Shown: positions 9,850 through 20,029, counted from the first letter of the stretch. The stretch: 24,461 bases of DNA from Chara braunii (GCA_003427395.1 BFEA01000064.1:611888-636348); one strand, 5' to 3'. Notes: generated by a model from the sequence alone, not told the origin. Program-made: numbers and translations.

Positions 9850-11465
9850 CATCAAGAATAGCTTGAATGGTTGAAGGTGAGGGGGGTTGTGGGATATGAT
9901 AGAATGACTAAACTTACCTTTAGGACCCTGACCCTGAGACAGGCCAAGCCAATGATCCGGGAGTTGGCCCACCCCTTCGCTATAAATGAGTCAGTGGCTA
10001 ATACCTCCGGGGTCATGTGCACATATGCCAAGGAGTACTTCCAGGATATAGTGACCTCAAGGAGGCTGTTCGACTCGGTAGAAACAAATATGTCACAATT
10101 TTTACATTTTTGGGATGGCCTAAGCTCGAGAATCCCGACGGAAGGAAAGAAACTCCTAGATACACCATTCACCGGCGAATCACCGCACAAGAACTTCACG
10201 CAGCAGCCAAAAAGATGGCCAAGGGAAAGTGTCCAGGAATGGATGGATTGCCGATGGAACTCTTCCTAAGCACCTGGGAAACCTTTGCGTCGTTTCTGAC
10301 TCAAATCTTTAATAATGCCCTATCAACTGGTCAGCTACCCAAGAGGTGGGCTGACTGGTGTGATCTCCCTGATATACAAGAAGGGGGACAAGAGGGAGGT
10401 AAGGAACTATTGGCCCATATCAGTTTTAAATGTGGCCTATAAGATCCTAGCTAAGGCTCTTGCGATAAGGCTGGCGAACTACCTTTCCGACTTAGTGGGG
10501 AAAGAGCAAGGGGCGTTTGTGAAGGGAAGACTAATATTTGACAATATTTTATCCACTATCCAAGCGCTGGAAGTTATCGAGAAAGAAAAGAAGGAGGTGG
10601 TTGTCCTATTGTTGGACATGGAAAAGACCTATGATAAGGTAGGTTGCACCTTCGTCTTCACTTCCCTAGCTAAACTGGGATTTGGGAAATAATTTTATAC
10701 CTGGGTTAAGGCCATGCACATAGACGTTTCTTCAGTGCTGATGGTTAACAACTATATCCCCCAGGAGTTCCCCCTGACGAGGTCACTGAAACAGGGCTGC
10801 CCCCTTGCCCCACTGCTCTTCGTCACACAGTTAGAAATTTTGTTGCATAATATTAGAAGGAATGAGAGAATAATAGGATTGGAAGGAAGGGAGGAGCAAT
10901 AACAGATGACTTGATTATTGCCTGTAAAAACAAGGTGGAGTGCTTGGACAAATTGAGACGGACCTTGGACGAATACTGCGAAATATCGGAAGCTGCAGCT
11001 ATAAACTGGGAAAAGTCAATCTTCTTTTTACCCCAACAATTTACAATAGCAGTGAATTGGGGTCTGCGGCAGATACCCGCAAATACATTAGAAAGGTTCT
11101 TAGGAATCCAGATATCGCTTATAGACTGCTCTGCTACCCAAGATGCATTGTTGGGAGAGAAGGTGGTTGTGATAATCAATGGTTGGGTTCGTAACCATCA
11201 ACTCTCGTTGTTCGGGAGGGCTTTGGTCTTATCAACCGCTGCATTTTCGATCCTCTGGTTCCCCTTGTCCATTTGTTTGTTGGGAGAGAATACGTACAAA
11301 AAAATAAAAAGGGTAGCAGCGAAATATTTATGGAAGCCGCAGGCTAATGAGAGTCAATCCTTCATAGTCAAGGCAGTTTGGGATATTGTAACCCGCGCAA
11401 GAGAGGAAGGGGGACTAGGGATCCTTGACCCCATGCAACAGAACATCGCACTGCTGGCCAAATGA
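9850..11465 (+). pseudogene. LINE-A reverse transcriptase domain remnant
   Basis: The reverse transcriptase of ORF2 copies element RNA into the nicked target. Recognisable blocks are RMTKLTFR (about 9901), GKCPGMDGLPMEL (about 10220), NYWPISVLN and KILAKALAIRL (about 10410), motif A LLLDMEKTYDKVG (about 10610), motif B SLKQGCPLAPLLF (about 10785) and motif C AITDDL (about 10896, equivalent to YxDD). Then follow LSLFGRALVL and EEGGLGILDP. Frame changes occur near 10190, 10360 and 10890, and in-frame stops at 10690 and 11463. The catalytic Asp positions are still present. From 10893 the frame stays open apart from nonsense codons as far as 12968. Confidence 0.85.
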
Positions 11466-12968
11466 CCAATAACAACCATGTTTTGGAAAGCAGCTCAATG
11501 TTGGATGTTACTGGCAGAATATATAGTGTCCCAGGAATGGTCTCTATCAAAAGGTGCACATGTGTGGCTCTGCTTTTTTATCAAATCATTCTGCAACAGG
11601 CGACTAAACTCCAGGGTCTGGGAGGATATACTGTTTGCTTGGAACAAAGTCAACCCGCAGTGCATAGAAGAACGTAGTAAGTCTAGGGGAGAGATCCTCA
11701 ACCAAATATTGTTTGAGAACCCCTTCATCAGAAACCAAGACTCGGACCTGTTTATGGCAAACGGGATTGCAGGCTCCTTAGGGAGGGCCTGGATAGAATA
11801 CGGGGTGATTCAGATCCGAGATCTGTGGGATGAAGGCGAGGCCGAATGGCTACCCTTAGCCACGGTAAAAAAGAAATTGTCCGGGCTTCGCAATGTGTCC
11901 TCTAACTTCGATAAACTAAAGACAGCGGTCCCTTCCCATTGGAAGAGAGCACTTCAGAAAGACAGTGAACTAAATACAGGGTTATGGGTGAAAGATCATG
12001 TACATGTTAGCAGGTTTTGGAGGATTGAGTGCCCTCACCTCCGTACAAGAATTAAAATACAAAAATGGAAGCGAAAGTTGGAAAGAGATCCCACCGTTTT
12101 TCTTTTTGAAGAAGAAGACATGATCCCATCCACCTTAGACTTGGTAGAGGTAAGAGTATTTGAAGAGAACAAAGGGAAGGACCTAGTCTGCCGACTGGTC
12201 AGGGGGGCACAGGATAGACTGGTGGTGGAACCGTTCATCTTTGGTTGGAAGGCTTAAACACTGAAACCATATTTCCCGCTGGTTTACTATAAAACCAAGA
12301 CAGGAGTAGAAATTCAGAAAGGGAAACTGCCCATTAAACCAGTGGCGAAAGCACTAAGGAGATTGAAGGATCTTCAAATTTTGTCAGTGAATGAGCCAGA
12401 TCTTCTCAGACTGTGGAAAGCGCTGCAGAAGATACCTTCGCAGAAACAGGCGGCTCTCCAATGGCTTCAGTCCCTTCAGATTACGCCTTTTGCAACATGG
12501 TTGAACAGGAAAGGAATGAGTTTGTCAACTACGTGTGCTCGGTGCAACTGGGGATGGGTATCTGCAACTCACATGTGGTTGCTTTGTCCACTAGCGGATG
12601 AAATATGGGAATGGTCGAAGGAATTTTGAAAGAAGTCTTTGGTGGATGTTGGGTGGGAGGATGATTTTCTGTTGTATGGGAAAACGAGTAGCAGTGATAG
12701 TGTATGTTCAGGTTTGAACTACATTGCGTTCTGCTGCAGAGGTATTGTGATAGAAACTATCTGGTCCGCCCGAAATGCAAAGGTATTTCATAACGAGGAG
12801 GTTTTTATACATTAGAGTAAGAATCGGATCAAATATGGGCTAAGGGTTGTAATAACTGCAGATTGGAGGAGGAAGAATTTTGTTTGGTTTTCAAAAACAT
12901 GGGTTAAAAACAAATTTGCTACTCTCTCGGAAGAAGGGAAAATGTCTCTCGCGCCTTGGCTGTGTTGA
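11466..12968 (+). pseudogene. LINE-A ORF2 C-terminal region with CCHC knuckle
   Basis: This continues the reading frame of the preceding reverse transcriptase, interrupted only by stops at 11463 (TGA), 12255 (TAA), 12627 (TGA) and about 12813 (TAG). A cysteine knuckle, CARC then THMWLLC (about 12535-12590), has C-x2-C-x8-H-x4-C spacing, as in the zinc-binding region after plant LINE reverse transcriptases. The same spacing occurs at 21450-21510. Beyond the knuckle, IETIWSARNAKVF resembles IWDSRNNQLL in the copy at 20815-21955 and IWKARNRALF in the copy at 23370-23845, so this tail is a shared domain. The natural end is the TGA at 12966. Confidence 0.8.
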
Positions 12969-13399
12969 GCTCAATGTAGGGCGTAGTGACCCGCACAGGG
13001 CCGCTTCAGACCTTTGGATGTGTGAAGTACGATTCATCAATGTACAGGGGCCGTGATAGGCCCGGGTCCTGACTAAGGTATAAGATTTCGACAGACAAAC
13101 CTCAGGATACTACTCAGATTGATCAGGACCTTTTGGGCGAGCTTTAACTTTCAATTTGGAAGATTTTTTGGTTGGTTCTCATGCTGCCTGGAAGAGGGAC
13201 AATGGTCTTCAGGTTTATCTGGCTCCTGAGGGTTGGCCCCAGGGTAAAGCATTTGCTCAGAGATTTTAAGAGCTAGATTCTATCAGGTAGCTCACCTTCT
13301 TTTACTCTGTACTTTAAAGTTTTACTTTGGAAAGCGTTTAAGGACAGAACGCTGGAGCCGGTTTCCGGCAGGGGAATTGAGATATTTTGAGCAGTATTA
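12969..13399 (+). other. LINE-A 3' flank with a short coding-like island
   Basis: No long frame is present. A 48-codon open stretch (13123-13269) reads like real protein (for example AAWKRDNGLQVYLAPEGW), but it has no start codon and I cannot place it in a family. Near the end, 13352-13368 holds the CTGGA...CCGG segment shared with other LINE 3' ends in the window. Whether this is the LINE-A 3' UTR or older host sequence cannot be told from one copy. Confidence 0.4.
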
Positions 13400-13637
13400 G
13401 GGCATACTCACAAGGCGACCCCAAATCCGCAATTTGGGAAGGGCCTATTTGAGGTTTTGGGCATGGTTCACGTCACACTGCTGGACCTTTTCAGATGGGA
13501 CAAGGTCGCAACCGTATGGAGAAATGGGGATTTGGTACTTGGCTGGTCACACGGCACCATCCACCAATTGTGCAAGAACTTTTGTGAACGAATTTTTGCC
13601 AATTTTTGAAGAAAATGCAAAAAAGAAAAAGGGAATT

Positions 13638-13663
13638 TGCGGTCACCTTCAGAGGTGACCGCA
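13638..13663. repeat. 11-bp perfect stem hairpin
   Basis: TGCGGTCACCT faces AGGTGACCGCA across a 4-base loop (TCAG). The flanks extend the pairing imperfectly to 13631-13670. It lies inside the candidate TIR element. Confidence 0.75.
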
Positions 13664-13743
13664 GAATCCCTTGCCCCGTGGCTTCCCAGGCCGCTGACAA
13701 ATGGGCACTGAAATAGTACATTTGCGAACTACGTTGCATAGAG

Positions 13744-13836
13744 TACACGTACGGGGGCTTTCCGTACGAAACATGCAGGTAATTTCTGTACGAGATCTGT
13801 ACGGAAACCTGTACGGAAACTTGTACGTCCCCGTAC

Positions 13837-13838
<2 letters not shown>
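13744..13838. repeat. Cluster of GTACG-containing motifs
   Basis: About seven GTACG cores occur in 95 bp, including two successive CTGTACGGAAAC-type units. A second cluster lies at 14040-14085 in the other half of the same candidate element. They may be subterminal transposase-binding repeats; this is inference. Confidence 0.6.
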
Positions 13839-13867
<29 letters not shown>

Positions 13868-14262
13868 GGTCATCAAAAAAATCCGAAAAACAAATATGTG
13901 ATGCAACAGCACAAAACAAACAACATTTGGCTGAGCATCATCTTCAGATTCTTATTAGAATTTGAGAAAAAAAAATAAAAACAACACTGGATTAAAAAAA
14001 AATAATAATAATAAAAAAATTTACGGGCCCCCTAGCATACGAGTACAAGAGTACAAATCCGTACTCGTACGAGGGTGCGTACAGGTGGCAACGCAGTTTG
14101 CGAATTTGGTAGATCCGGGGGACTGACTTTTTCCCCTTTTTTTTGGGATTTTGGGATTATAGGTCCCCGTGTGAGTATGTCCGTAGTTTGGTAGTAGAGC
14201 TTGTCTCGAAAGCTAAACTGGTTGAGGCTGCTATGACAACTCCAGGTTGAATTGTGTTGTTG

Positions 14263-14291
<29 letters not shown>
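14263..14291 (-). repeat. Poly-T tract: A-tail of LINE-B
   Basis: A run of 29 T on the plus strand lies 3' of the minus-strand LINE, as expected for target-primed reverse transcription. Its flank begins TAAAAGG toward the element. The length suggests either a fairly recent insertion or slippage. Confidence 0.7.
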
Positions 14292-14296
<5 letters not shown>

Positions 14297-14481
14297 GCGA
14301 TGGCCTTGAGGTATTATCATCGGACTAACCAGCCTAGGTAAATTCAATATTGTATCTAATCTTACATCGGGTGGCATTTTCAGCCCAGGGTGACCTAACG
14401 GGGGACACCGGCCAGGGGACAGCCGATGGCAGAGGGACCGAGCATTATCTGAGTGGCCAGTCGCTTTGCCTCACCGATTGC

Positions 14482-14571
14482 CCCGATTTCTTTTTTTTCC
14501 TTATCTTTTTTTGTTTTTTTCTTCCCTGAGGCCACGATTTCGATTCACTTTCAATGCCGTTAGAGGAACCC
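14482..14571 (-). repeat. LINE-B 3' segment also found near 22.6 kb in the other orientation
   Basis: Read on the minus strand, this contains CTCAGGGAAG, then AAAAAAACAAAAAAAGATAA and an A-run with GAAATCG, as found at 22630-22690 on the plus strand. The copy here has about 35 extra bases between GGGTTCCTC and TCAGGGAAG. The two are likely pieces of the same 3' UTR family. Confidence 0.6.
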
Positions 14572-14579
14572 AGGGAGTG

Positions 14580-15110
14580 CAAAAAAATAAAAGGTCTTAA
14601 TCTGTGCAGTTTCTGTTTCATCTCATCTTCCGTTCTCCAGGTCCCCCTCTCTTCATTCCATAAGTCTTGAACCCTTGTCACTCCCCTTTCAATCCAAGAC
14701 TTACCAAAACTACCAGGCAAATCCTGAGCTGGGAAAACCTTACCTGACCCATCTTTTAGCAGGGGGTTCTCAAAAATAATTTGTGACAGAACCTCCCCCT
14801 TAGTGTTAGGGCTATCTCTCTCAGTTGGGAAAACTTTCCTCCAGGCCCCTAATATACTTTTCTAAAATCTCGACTTGGGCTGTTTGTTAACGTACGATTT
14901 AACCAACAGACATGCAAGTACATAATCGTCTCGAATTAAGGATCATTTTTCTCGCAAGATATAAATGGTCAGTCTAAGCCAAGGAGTGTCCTATTCCGCT
15001 AACAGTGCTCTAATCGGCCATTTAGCTAATAGAGCTATATTCTGTTGCTGAGGATCTAGTATACCAAGTCCTCCCGACGTTCTTGGGAAAGTGACAGTTT
15101 CCCAGGCGAT
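14580..15110 (-). pseudogene. LINE-B region C-terminal to the reverse transcriptase, truncated
   Basis: This minus-strand stretch aligns with LINE-A from GGLGILDPMQQNIALLAK to the segment with WIEYGVIQIRDLWDE (here WIERGVTRVQDLWNE, near 14690). It is split by stops and a frame change. Homology stops at about 14580, well before the CCHC knuckle; what follows is low-complexity Lys-rich sequence read from an A/T-rich tract. The loss of the knuckle is a real deletion relative to the LINE copies at 9066-13399 and 20815-22187. Confidence 0.65.
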
Positions 15111-16619
15111 TTTAGAAATAAAACCGCTCTGAGGAGTTCCTTCGGCTTCCATAAGACTCTGGCTGCTGCCTTTTTTATCTTGCTATATGCATCGTCACTC
15201 AACAAATGAACGGCCAAAGTATACCACAAAACTGCAAAAGTTGTTGACGAGATCGCCAGGGCTCTTCCAAATAACGACAGGTGACAGAGGTTGTTCCACG
15301 ACAGTAGCCTGCCAACAACTTTTTCCTCCAGTTGTGAATCTTGAAACACAGAGTTGTCCGACAGAGAGACTTGCACTCCCAGGAACCGATCCGAGAAGTC
15401 AGCTGGCACTTTTTTTAAACCCCAATTTGCTTGTAAGTCATATGATTCAGGCAGAAAAAAACCTGATTTATTCCAATTGATAGAGGCCGCAGACAGGTCG
15501 CAATAAGAGTTAAGAACTTTCCAGACTTCCAAGAGGTTAGTTCGAGAGTTGGAACGTGCCAGAGTGAGATCGTCCGCTAAGGCTCCCCCTTTACATTGAA
15601 TTGAGTCTTGTAGTGTAAGTCCTATAATAAAGTCCCGTGATTTGATATTATCAAGCAGGATTTCTAAATGTAGGACGGACAATAGAGGGGCCAGCGGGCA
15701 CCTTGTTGCAGAGAGTGTGTGAGCGAGAACGTTCGGGAGATTTTCTCATTAACCATTACCGCTGCAGTGGCCGATGAATACATCACTGTGACCCATTTAA
15801 TGAAATTCGGTCCGAATTTCATATGATTTAGCGTCATTGAGACAAAGGCCCACCCTACACGATCGTATGCTTTCTCCATATCCAGCAGTAGAATAACTAC
15901 ATTGCGGTTTTCCTTCGCGATTATCTCCAAAGCTTGTATTGTGCAGGCTATATTATCCATAATTGATCGATGTTTCACAAAAACCCCTTGTTCCTTTCTT
16001 ACCAGGCTTGGCAAGTATCTGGCTAGCCGTATGGCTAGGACCTTTGCAAGAAGCTTATAGGAGGTATTTAGTACCGATATAGACCGTCAGTTTCGAACAT
16101 ATGATTTCTCACATTTTTTATAGATCAACATGACTATCCCTTGCATCATGCTTTTGGTTAGCGAACCCCCAGTTAGAACTCCGTTATATATATTCTAAGT
16201 AGCATTAGACTGATGAGGTCCCATACTGTCAGGTATAACTCTATTGGCATACCATCATCTCCAGGGCATTTGCCTGTTGCCATTTGCTTGGCAGTCGAGT
16301 GGAGTTCTTCAATGTTGATGGGTCTTTCCAAGTCCAGGTTTCCTTGAGTCGGAAGAGCCACCCTAGAGAGCTTCCAGAAATCTGAGTGGTTTCTGAGGTC
16401 CGTAGCAAAGTTATCAAAAGATCTCCGGGTAGTTAGAATATCCTGAATATAGAGGTAGACATATTCGCTCATGACTTCCAGTTTGTCTGAGACCTGGGGG
16501 AGCACATAGAAAGGGTGAGCCAGTTCTAGCATCGGCGTCTTTCTGCTTTGAAGTAATAGCCTCCTAAAAGTCTCTTTTGTCATCCTATCCCTAGTCACTA
16601 TGTTTTTCTGGGCTAGTCA
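15056..16619 (-). pseudogene. LINE-B reverse transcriptase domain remnant
   Basis: Blocks in order on the minus strand are RMTKETFRRLL, GKCPGDDGMPIEL, a frameshift near 16200, KLLAKVLAIRLARYL, motif A LLLDMEKAYDRVGWAF, a Gln-Gln-Gly-type motif B broken by a frameshift near 15700, motif C ALADDL, then WGLKKVPADF and LSLFGRALAIS. Another frameshift near 15120 precedes GGLGILDP. A TGA at 16617 replaces an expected Trp. The catalytic Asp residues of motifs A and C are retained, but the protein could not be made as one chain. Confidence 0.85.
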
Positions 16620-16769
16620 CTCCTTCCATTGTTGTTGCTGTTTAATTTCGCGTGCCTCTAGCTGTAGTAGGGTTCTTCTTCGTATAGCCATCCAGTATGC
16701 ATCTGGAACTGGGTGCTTGCCAAATTCCACTTCCACTTTGCGTATTTTTTGGTGTAGTTTATTTTCCTA

Positions 16770-17710
16770 CTGTTTATTATGAAATGATTTAATTTGTGAT
16801 AGATTACTTAACGAGCCTTGCAGAATTTGAAATCCGACCTTTGTCCAATTCTCTTTCGGTGTGAACAAAGTCCTGGCCTTTTCCCAGTCCTTGAGGTGGC
16901 GTTGGATCCAAGTAATTACGTCCGGGTCCTGTAGGTGTGTCATGTTTAGTTTAAAGTAGGATTGGCCAAATCTTTGGTGTCGTGATAATTTAAAGGAAGC
17001 TTGTATTGGTGAGTGATCTGAAATAAACGACGAACCGACTTCCACTTTGGTACAGTACTCACTCGCCACACCTCTAGTAAGAAGGAAGTCCAACCGTTTC
17101 GTTACCGGAGGGGACTGGAAGCCAAACTAGGAATACCCTGAGTTATCTGGTTTTAGCAGCCGAAAGACGTCCATCAGTCCCTGATTAGTCATGAAGGCTT
17201 TTAGTAATCTGGTATCTGTTCTTATAGGTTCCATCTTTGGGTTGTCCAAGCCCGGATTCAATATTGTGTTCCAATCTGCAGTGATGATTAAATCGGGTGA
17301 GTTTGGGATGAAGCTTTTAAGTTCAGAGATGAACTTTACTCTATCACCGTAGCATACTGGCAGGTAAAAGGACATTATTGACTAGTCCTCTTCCCCGATG
17401 GAGAAGCTCACCCATACCCACCGTCCCCATATATTCGCCATATGATCCAATACTTTAATATCCAGATCTTTATGAAAAAGAATTCCCACTGGCACCCCTC
17501 CCCTTGTTCCTGAATCCCCCTGGCCCCCTCTTGCTGGAGTCCAGTATTGAGGGTCAGACCGCCACTTAGTGGTTTCCTGCAATCGGGATTCATCCAATTT
17601 AGACTCTTGGATGCAGATAATATGAGCACGGTTTTTATGGATCCATGTTTTGAAGCGACTTCTCCTATGTTTGGTGCCTGTGTCATTTAACTTCGTGAAG
17701 GCGAGAGGGG
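16770..17710 (-). pseudogene. LINE-B endonuclease domain remnant
   Basis: Reading on the minus strand, the domain shows the N-terminal ICIQESKL motif (catalytic Glu), GRWVWVSFSIGEED, ADWNTILNPG (Asp/Asn site) and SDHSPI (Asp-His pair). All the main catalytic residues are therefore visible. It is one reading frame broken by nonsense codons: TAG at 17382, TAG at 17127 (aligned with the Trp of GYTW in the endonuclease at 9066-9645) and TAG at 16767. Upstream of about 17710 the frame runs into GC-rich repeats. The product would have been the target-nicking part of ORF2. Confidence 0.8.
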
Positions 17711-17757
17711 GCTGGTGAGGGGGCGCAGCGCGACCGAGAGCATTGTGCCCCGTCCGG

Positions 17758-17863
17758 CACGACGCAACACAGAGTGGCGAGGCGAGTACGGAGCGGCGCG
17801 ACGTAGCAGGCACGACGCAACATGGAGGGGCAAGGCGAGCACGGAGCGGCGCGACGTAGCAGG
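17758..17863 (-). repeat. 53-bp tandem duplication
   Basis: Two adjacent 53-bp units (17758-17810 and 17811-17863) both start CACGACGCAACA and end GGCGCGACGTAGCAGG. They differ at a few positions in the middle. They lie just upstream of the LINE-B endonuclease, where L1 5' UTRs or inter-ORF regions sit. Confidence 0.8.
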
Positions 17864-17900
17864 ATGGATATGAAACGGTGCTGGCGAGCAATGGCGTGCG

Positions 17901-18998
17901 TTGGGGACTTCGTGAACGCGATATAGGAGGGGGAGGTGGTGGCGGGTTATTGATTGCAGGTGGGGGATCTCCTATACTAGCCTTTCTACTCCGTCTCCTC
18001 TTCTTCTTGATCTAGTGGTCCCCGTTCCGCGGGGTAGGGGCTGGACTTTCTGTGAGGTGGTGTTAACAGGTTTGACGTGGACGCTCACAACACGATCGCA
18101 TGGGCAGTGACAAGGATGTGATTGCGTCCCACTAAATCTCTTTTGGTCAGTGCCCCGTGCCAAGGGGCCTTTAGCACGGGCTATGGGGAGGAGAACGTGC
18201 TCCTCCTGTAGGAAGAGGCAGGGGCTGAGTTTGGACTCTGCAGCGGTGGGGTAACTGGATCATGGGGTCGGGGGAGTGGAGGGCTACGTGATGGTTTGTA
18301 CGAATCGAGACTTTTGTTTCTCCAAGGTGACTTCATGCAGCGACGGGCTCTCCAGTAATTTATGAGGCATGATCTGCCGTTGTTTTTCCTGATTCCCATA
18401 GTATCTTAGGGTTTCGAGTTCAATAGCGTTGTCTGATTTGGTTGATTTTACGATAGTCTGCTTATTTTTTTTTGCCTAATTGCTTTTTCCTTGTCGTTAA
18501 TTCCAAACGTGATGACCTTATATTCATGCTTGTAGTCTTTGATGATCACATAATTTCTGTAATAATTTGATTTGATTGATTAGTATGCGAGTCTACTGTT
18601 GATCTGTTCATGTTAATAAGTTCTTGATTCGCTGTCTGAGCGAGGTTTCCCTTTTTTGGATTTTCAAAATTTATCAAATCTCATCTTCAACCCCATCTTT
18701 TGAAATTCGTAAGCTGATGACCTCAACTATGATCAGGATTATTCTTGATCTTAGACATTCGTGAGTCCAATATTGGACATCTTAGTTGAATTCCTTAATT
18801 TTTGTTCTTAAATGTTCTTTTCCAATAGGTTGTTGCAAACAGATTTCCTAATTGTGGTTCTAATTTTTATTTTTTAAGAGTAGTTTTCGCAGTTCTCCTC
18901 CATTTGAATAAAGCTACATCTGCAAATCCTATTTCTTAGTCTTGATTACGGTCGTCGTAAAAAAATTGAATCTGATTGGTCTTCTCGTTTATTAGGTT
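17901..18998. other. LINE-B upstream region, then AT-rich DNA
   Basis: Positions 17900-18400 are GC-rich; the minus strand carries Arg/Pro/Ser-rich short frames (17972-18163, 18181-18399) that I cannot identify. From 18400 to 18960 the sequence is AT-rich with no frame. TTAGGGTTT at about 18404 resembles the plant telo-box or telomere unit, but it is a single copy. Confidence 0.35.
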
Positions 18999-19940
18999 TT
19001 GGAGCTTGTCGGGATCTTGGTATGGTATATTTGTGTCTCGCTTTGTGAATCGGAGGGGGTCTCCTTTAGGGTTGGAGCCCCTCCCCGTGAAGGTTGCACA
19101 AGGGGGGAGGTGTTACCTTTGGAAGGGGGGAGGCGGTATTATGAGGGTGTGAGGATGAGAGGGCTGCCTTGCTTGGAGGGGGCAGAAGAAGGGGGAACTT
19201 CAGCCTGGGAGGCATACTCTAGGGGGAATTGTATGCCTTTTAGAGGGTTGAAGTGACCGTTTATAGGCTGTTCCGAACTGGGGCCGGGAGGAGAGTGGGT
19301 GCCTCCCGGTGGGGGCAGTGTAGGAACAGGGGGTTTGTTTTTTTGTGGAAGGAGTAACTCTGTTGGTCACACGGTGAGCTTACTATGTGTTGTGGAGTCC
19401 CGGGGGTATGTCAGAACTTGAATTTCCTATTTCAAAAATTTCGTAAATTGTTCAAAATTGATTTGGTAAGCAGGAAGAGGGGGGTAGGTTTCAGTAAGGT
19501 GGTGCCCGGGTAGAGGAGGGATTGATGTTCGGGGTGGTAGGTCTATTAGAAGGGCGGGGTGGGGTGACAATGGTCAGTGCTGGAGCATGTGCTCTGTAAC
19601 CAAGGGGGGCATGAGACCATTGGAGCTATGCCGAGGGTGGAAGGAATAATCATCTTCTTCAACGTAGCTGATGCCGGGGTAGTGACCCTGTAACTTGGGG
19701 CTGTGCAGCTAAGGAAGGTGTCGAGGGAGGAAGACACTTCCTGTCCGTCAGAACCAGTTCGGTCAGGTACTGGGACTGTTGAGGTTGTCCTGTCACCCTA
19801 GTAAGGGGGGTATGAGATCTAGCGAGTTCTGGTACGAGGACTGAAGGCCTGGGCATTAGTCTTCCTTCTGCGGTGCGGGGAAGGAGTTGGATTGGGGGTG
19901 GTTTTCCTTTTCCCGTCTTCTTGTTTTTTAGGTTCTTCAA
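18999..19940 (-). other. Pro/Ser-rich minus-strand sequence, possible LINE ORF1 remnant
   Basis: The plus strand is G-rich, so the minus strand is C-rich and reads as Pro/Ser-rich peptide in several frames. The clearest open part is 19659-19940 (93 codons), starting with a Lys-rich patch (KNLKNKKTGKGK) followed by a proline-rich linker. Plant L1 ORF1 proteins often have such tails after their RNA-binding part. The location, between the LINE-B ORF2 and the open frame at 20218-20751 on the same strand, fits an ORF1 role. Composition alone could produce the same impression, and no zinc knuckle was found. Confidence 0.3.
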
Positions 19941-20029
19941 AGCAAAAACCTTGTACTAGGTCGGTAGGTTAGTTGCTATCCAAGATTTTCTTAAACTTTT
20001 TCGTAGTTCTTAGATTGTTCTTAGCCGAA

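Larger units (their letters stand above)
9066..13399 (+). mobile_element. LINE-A: decayed L1-type non-LTR retrotransposon
   Basis: This plus-strand element retains, in order, an AP-like endonuclease, a linker, a reverse transcriptase, the thumb and downstream region, and a C-terminal CCHC knuckle, in the order of plant L1-type ORF2. The 5' boundary is unclear: the N-terminal part of the endonuclease is not recognisable, and any ORF1 is not identified. No A-tail remains. The 3' flank is interrupted at about 13400 by a candidate TIR transposon. At 13352-13368 it carries a CTGGA-GCCGGTTT-CCGG segment that matches stem segments near the ends of the LINE copies at 20096 and 22028. Frameshifts and nonsense codons make it inactive. 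Confidence 0.85.
13400..14182. mobile_element. Candidate non-autonomous TIR transposon with GTACG clusters
   Basis: GGGCATACTCACAAGGCGACC at 13400-13420 matches the reverse complement of 14162-14182 at 18 of 21 positions. Inside lie a strong hairpin (13638-13663) and a second inverted pair: GCGAACTACGTTGC near 13727 against GCAACGCAGTTTGC near 14088. GTACG or CGTAC motifs are clustered just inside that pair (13744-13838 and 14040-14085). The interior has a 20-nt-plus A-run and AT-rich DNA. No transposase is encoded. A clean target duplication could not be identified, so the superfamily is unknown; clustered subterminal motifs are a known trait of hAT elements. Confidence 0.55.
14263..17900 (-). 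mobile_element. LINE-B: decayed minus-strand L1-type retrotransposon
   Basis: The element reads right to left. It has the endonuclease (17710-16770), a linker, the reverse transcriptase (16619-15056) and part of the C-terminal region (to about 14580), then about 290 bases of unrelated-looking 3' sequence, and a 29-nt T-tract (14263-14291) that is the A-tail on the minus strand. The CCHC knuckle and the last domain are missing, so there is an internal deletion or rearrangement near 14580. GC-rich sequence upstream (17700-18400) may be the 5' UTR or the ORF1-ORF2 junction. Possible ORF1 fragments lie further upstream (18999-20751). It is homologous to LINE-A but clearly diverged. Confidence 0.85.

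Noticed and set aside
18404-18412. Interstitial telomere repeat (TTAGGGTTT)
   Set aside because: Only a single unit is present.
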